Source: Pseudomonas citronellolis (GTDB taxonomy: Bacteria; Pseudomonadota; Gammaproteobacteria; Pseudomonadales; Pseudomonadaceae). From it: a DNA stretch of 64,000 nt. Both the position numbers and the translations under genes were made by a program. The notes beneath the pieces were generated by a model. The model ran no database searches. It saw only the letters and a program-made list of their open reading frames with translations, and was not told where the DNA came from. The stretch spans positions 27,030-91,029 of the forward strand of contig NZ_JARJLT010000301.1 of NCBI RefSeq assembly GCF_029335315.1, read 5' to 3'. How positions within the stretch are numbered: position 1 is the stretch's first letter; the number at the start of each line of letters is the position of its first letter. Below are positions 63,001 to 64,000 of the stretch, piece by piece.

Positions 63001-63228
63001 TCAGACGCTGATATCGATCAGCGTCCCGAGGGTTTCATCGGCAGTCTGCAGCACGCGGCTGGACGCCAGCGCGGCGTACTTGCCCTGCTCCATGTCGACC
63101 ACCGGGCGCGCCACGTCGTCCTTGGCCACGGGCTGCGCGGCCACCTGGGCGGCGGCGCGGTCGACCTGCTGCAGGCCGCGTTGCAGCCCCTGCAGACCGG
63201 CACTGAATGCGTTACCGGAAATTTCCAT
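63001..63228 (-). CDS. Small conserved protein, PA0505-like
   Basis: 75 residues, start MEISGNAFSAGLQGLQRGLQQ at 63228 with GAGGAAGA upstream. No signal or membrane segment; helical, with an N-terminal GNAFSAGLQGLQRGLQQVDRAA stretch that resembles the N-terminal helix of flagellar rod/hook-type proteins. It occupies the place of PAO1 PA0505 between bioD and an acyl-CoA dehydrogenase. Function unknown. Confidence 0.75.
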   Translation of the reverse strand: MEISGNAFSAGLQGLQRGLQQVDRAAAQVAAQPVAKDDVARPVVDMEQGKYAALASSRVLQTADETLGTLIDISV

Positions 63229-63294
63229 GGTCGATCTTCCTCGGGGAAAGCTACCGCCTATTCAAGCAGGATCGCCCTTGATATTCAAAGGCCA

Positions 63295-63984
63295 TCAGTC
63301 CGGAAGATCGAGAATGCCCAGGTCCAGGTGCCCGGCCACGGCGAACGGCGTGGGCGCGGCCAGGCGCGGCACGCGGCCGATGCACGGCGCCGGCAGGCGC
63401 TCGGCGAGGGTCGCCAGGTTCTCTTCCAGGCGCGAGGTCTTGGCATCGACGATGTTGGCCACCCAGCCGGCCAGCTGCAGGCCGTCACGCAGGATCGCCT
63501 CGGCGCTGAGCACCGCGTGGTTGATGCAGCCCAGGCGCACGCCGACCACCAGGATCACCGGCAGGTCGAGGCGGATGGCCAGGTCCGACAGGCTTTCCTC
63601 GCCGGCCAGGGGCACGCGCCAACCGCCCGCGCCCTCCACCAGGGTGAAGTCGGCGCCGCGTTGCAGCACATGGCGCACCGGCCCGGCCAGGGTGTCGACG
63701 TTCAGCGCCACGCCGACTTCGCGGGCAGCCAGGTGCGGGGCGATGGCCGGTTCGAAGGCGAAGGGGTTCACCTCTTCGTAGGCCAGCGGCAGGCTGCACT
63801 CGCCGAGCAGGGCCAGGGCGTCGCCATTGCGCAGGCCCTCGGGACGGCGCTCGCAGCCGGACGCCACCGGCTTGGCGGCGGCGGTGGACATCCCGGCCAT
63901 GCGCGCGGCGTGCAGCAGGCCGGCGGCGATGGTGGTCTTGCCGATTTCGGTGTCGGTGCCGGTGATGAAAAACGCGTGTGGCAT
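63295..63984 (-). CDS. bioD: Dethiobiotin synthetase
   Basis: ATP-dependent ring closure of 7,8-diaminopelargonate with CO2 in biotin synthesis. 229 residues, starts MPHAFFITGTDTEIGKTTIA; the P-loop GTDTEIGKTT (about 9-18) is the BioD signature, then KPVASGC, EGAGGWRVPL (about 116-125) and the GCINHAVLSAEAI region. AGAGGAACCCC precedes the ATG. The upstream part of the bio cluster would lie beyond the right edge. Confidence 0.96.
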   Translation of the reverse strand: MPHAFFITGTDTEIGKTTIAAGLLHAARMAGMSTAAAKPVASGCERRPEGLRNGDALALLGECSLPLAYEEVNPFAFEPAIAPHLAAREVGVALNVDTLAGPVRHVLQRGADFTLVEGAGGWRVPLAGEESLSDLAIRLDLPVILVVGVRLGCINHAVLSAEAILRDGLQLAGWVANIVDAKTSRLEENLATLAERLPAPCIGRVPRLAAPTPFAVAGHLDLGILDLPD

Positions 63985-64000
63985 GGGGTTCCTCTGGAAA

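Noticed and set aside
1..64000. CRISPR arrays, rRNA genes, replication origin
   Set aside because: No regularly spaced direct repeats, no rRNA sequence, no DnaA-box cluster seen on either strand.

Overview
The window is a G+C-rich chromosomal segment of a Pseudomonas, probably from the wider P. aeruginosa group. The evidence is gene content and order. From left to right, amgK-lptD-surA-pdxA-rsmA-apaG-apaH-glpE-prkA-yeaH-spoVR-cca-folK-folB-plsY-tsaD-rpsU-dnaG-rpoD-rmcA-tRNA-Ile2 follows, from memory, the descending P. aeruginosa PAO1 order PA0596 to PA0574.1. The right side (MOSC protein, LysR regulator, rsmY, three acyl-CoA dehydrogenases, a small protein, bioD) resembles PA0529 to PA0504 in the same direction. 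Accessory and lineage-specific DNA fills the middle, and the nir-nor block that PAO1 carries between rsmY and the acyl-CoA dehydrogenases is absent.

Region 1 (1-26642) is housekeeping: outer-membrane LPS export and its chaperone, vitamin B6, rRNA and tRNA maturation, the PrkA-YeaH-SpoVR stress module, folate and phospholipid synthesis, the rpsU-dnaG-rpoD macromolecular synthesis operon, and a large periplasmic-sensor PAS-GGDEF-EAL protein (RmcA-like). The stop codon of that last gene lies inside the promoter of the tRNA-Ile2 gene.

Region 2 (26671-40105) is a 13.4-kb genomic island inserted at tRNA-Ile2, bounded by 74-bp perfect direct repeats and lacking any integrase. It is a restriction island: a complete type I R-M system (hsdR, hsdM, hsdS), an Mrr-type methyl-dependent endonuclease next to a 23-codon remnant that looks like another mrr start, and an HNH endonuclease gene split by a 1330-bp IS2-group insertion sequence with a 5-bp target duplication. 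Between hsdR and hsdM sits a tight three-gene operon (winged-helix protein, nucleotidyltransferase, PP2C-like phosphatase). It has a 30-bp near-palindromic operator in front and an 11-bp-arm inverted repeat behind. The same TGAGCCGAATA arms recur in front of the fic gene outside the island. This is the part of the window most likely to hold an undescribed defence or toxin-antitoxin arrangement.

Region 3 (40106-53005) is lineage-specific: a Fic AMP-transferase-type protein, a HicAB toxin-antitoxin pair with a palindromic operator, a BRO-N protein, a Pmp3/YqaE peptide, PutA with GTTGCA operator-like sites upstream, a polyamine-type oxidase/regulator/gamma-glutamyl ligase operon with a nested dyad operator, a DUF347 membrane protein, and an FNR/Anr-like regulator lacking one of the four cluster cysteines.

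Region 4 (53216-64000) holds a MOSC protein divergent from a LysR regulator, the regulatory RNA rsmY with its GacA box, three paralogous acyl-CoA dehydrogenases (one with tandem PsrA-like sites), an interposed diguanylate cyclase, a small conserved protein and bioD.
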